Made by a program: the position numbers and the translations under genes. The notes beneath the pieces are model-generated. The model did not search any database and was not told the DNA's origin. It was given only the letters and a program-made list of their open reading frames with translations. Source: CAZVIK01 sp964627045 (GTDB lineage: Bacteria; Acidobacteriota; Terriglobia; Bryobacterales; Bryobacteraceae). From it: DNA of 5,598 bases. Shown in pieces: positions 5,341 to 5,598 of this stretch. How positions within the stretch are numbered: position 1 is the stretch's first letter; the number at the start of each line of letters is the position of its first letter. The stretch covers positions 1 through 5,598 of the forward strand of contig CAZVIK010000241.1 in assembly GCA_964627045.1 (NCBI GenBank), given 5' to 3'.

Positions 5341-5598
5341 ATGCGATACCTCGCGCTTTTGCTCGCTCTCGCCGGGACTCTCGGCGCTCAATCCAAGCCA
5401 TCCACCGTCCGGCTGGCCACGGTGATGCCCAGCGGAACCTCCTATCACCGCGCTCTCCAACAGATGGGCCAGGCCTGGCGGCAGGCTCCCGGCGGCGGCG
5501 TACCCCTCACCGTGTACGCCGGCAGCAGCATGGGCGGCGAAGCCGACATCGTGCGGCGCATGCGGCAGAACCAGTTGCAGGCGGGCATGCTGAGCGTC
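5341..5598 (+). CDS. dctP: DctP-like TRAP transporter periplasmic solute-binding protein, N-terminal part, cut by window edge
   Basis: This is the beginning (86 residues) of a TRAP-family extracytoplasmic solute receptor, which captures a small acid or other organic ligand in the periplasm and passes it to the membrane subunits. Residues 1-16 form a signal peptide (Arg 2, a Leu/Ala core, likely cleavage after LGA before QSK). The mature start has VRLATVMPSGTSYHRAL (23-39), and then LTVYAGSSMGGEADIVRRM (56-74) with QLQAGML (78-84), the typical first-lobe pattern of DctP proteins. About three quarters of the usual ~330 residues lie outside the window. A GGAG (5325-5328) inside the end of the TAtT gene lies 12 nt before the ATG, a little long but usable. 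The ligand cannot be told from this fragment. In TAtT-linked systems it need not be a dicarboxylate, so the symbol denotes the family only. Confidence 0.88.
   Translation, partial: MRYLALLLALAGTLGAQSKPSTVRLATVMPSGTSYHRALQQMGQAWRQAPGGGVPLTVYAGSSMGGEADIVRRMRQNQLQAGMLSV

Overview
The window is a compact, GC-rich bacterial chromosomal segment made of housekeeping and accessory metabolic genes. There are no insertion sequences, tRNA or rRNA genes, CRISPR arrays or long repeats. The combination of PurS-type purine synthesis, a Thi4-type thiazole synthase under a TPP riboswitch, and a TRAP transporter T-component lipoprotein next to a DctP-like binding protein would fit an Acidobacteriota genome of the Solibacter/Bryobacter kind. 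That taxonomic guess is inference from gene content and codon use only.

The layout is as follows. On the minus strand, purS (900-1145) is followed 13 nt later by glmS, which runs off the left edge (2-886). A short divergent intergenic region separates purS from a plus-strand pair: a WalJ/YycJ-type metallo-beta-lactamase-fold hydrolase (up to 2021) and purB (2018-3343), which overlap by 4 nt (ATGA). Right after the purB stop comes a textbook TPP riboswitch (about 3358-3453) with a visible Shine-Dalgarno-sequestering hairpin, leading into a thi4-family gene (3535-4362) with a GTG start. A strong GC hairpin (4375-4404) then closes that unit. The last unit is a lipoprotein of the TAtT (TRAP T-component) family (4414-5331), followed 9 nt later by the start of a DctP-like TRAP solute-binding protein cut by the right edge.

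The genes form three themes. PurS (FGAM synthetase complex) and PurB (adenylosuccinate lyase) act in purine synthesis, and GlmS makes glucosamine-6-phosphate for the cell wall. Thi4 makes the thiazole part of thiamine and is controlled by the end product TPP, probably at translation. TAtT plus DctP form the periplasmic part of a TRAP uptake system whose membrane subunits would lie beyond the window.

I see no wholly new system. The points most worth a second look are the cysteine at the sulfur-donor position of this Thi4 (C166), the mutually exclusive hairpins of its riboswitch expression platform, a possible ATT start codon in the metallo-hydrolase gene, and the placement of purS with glmS rather than with purQ/purL.
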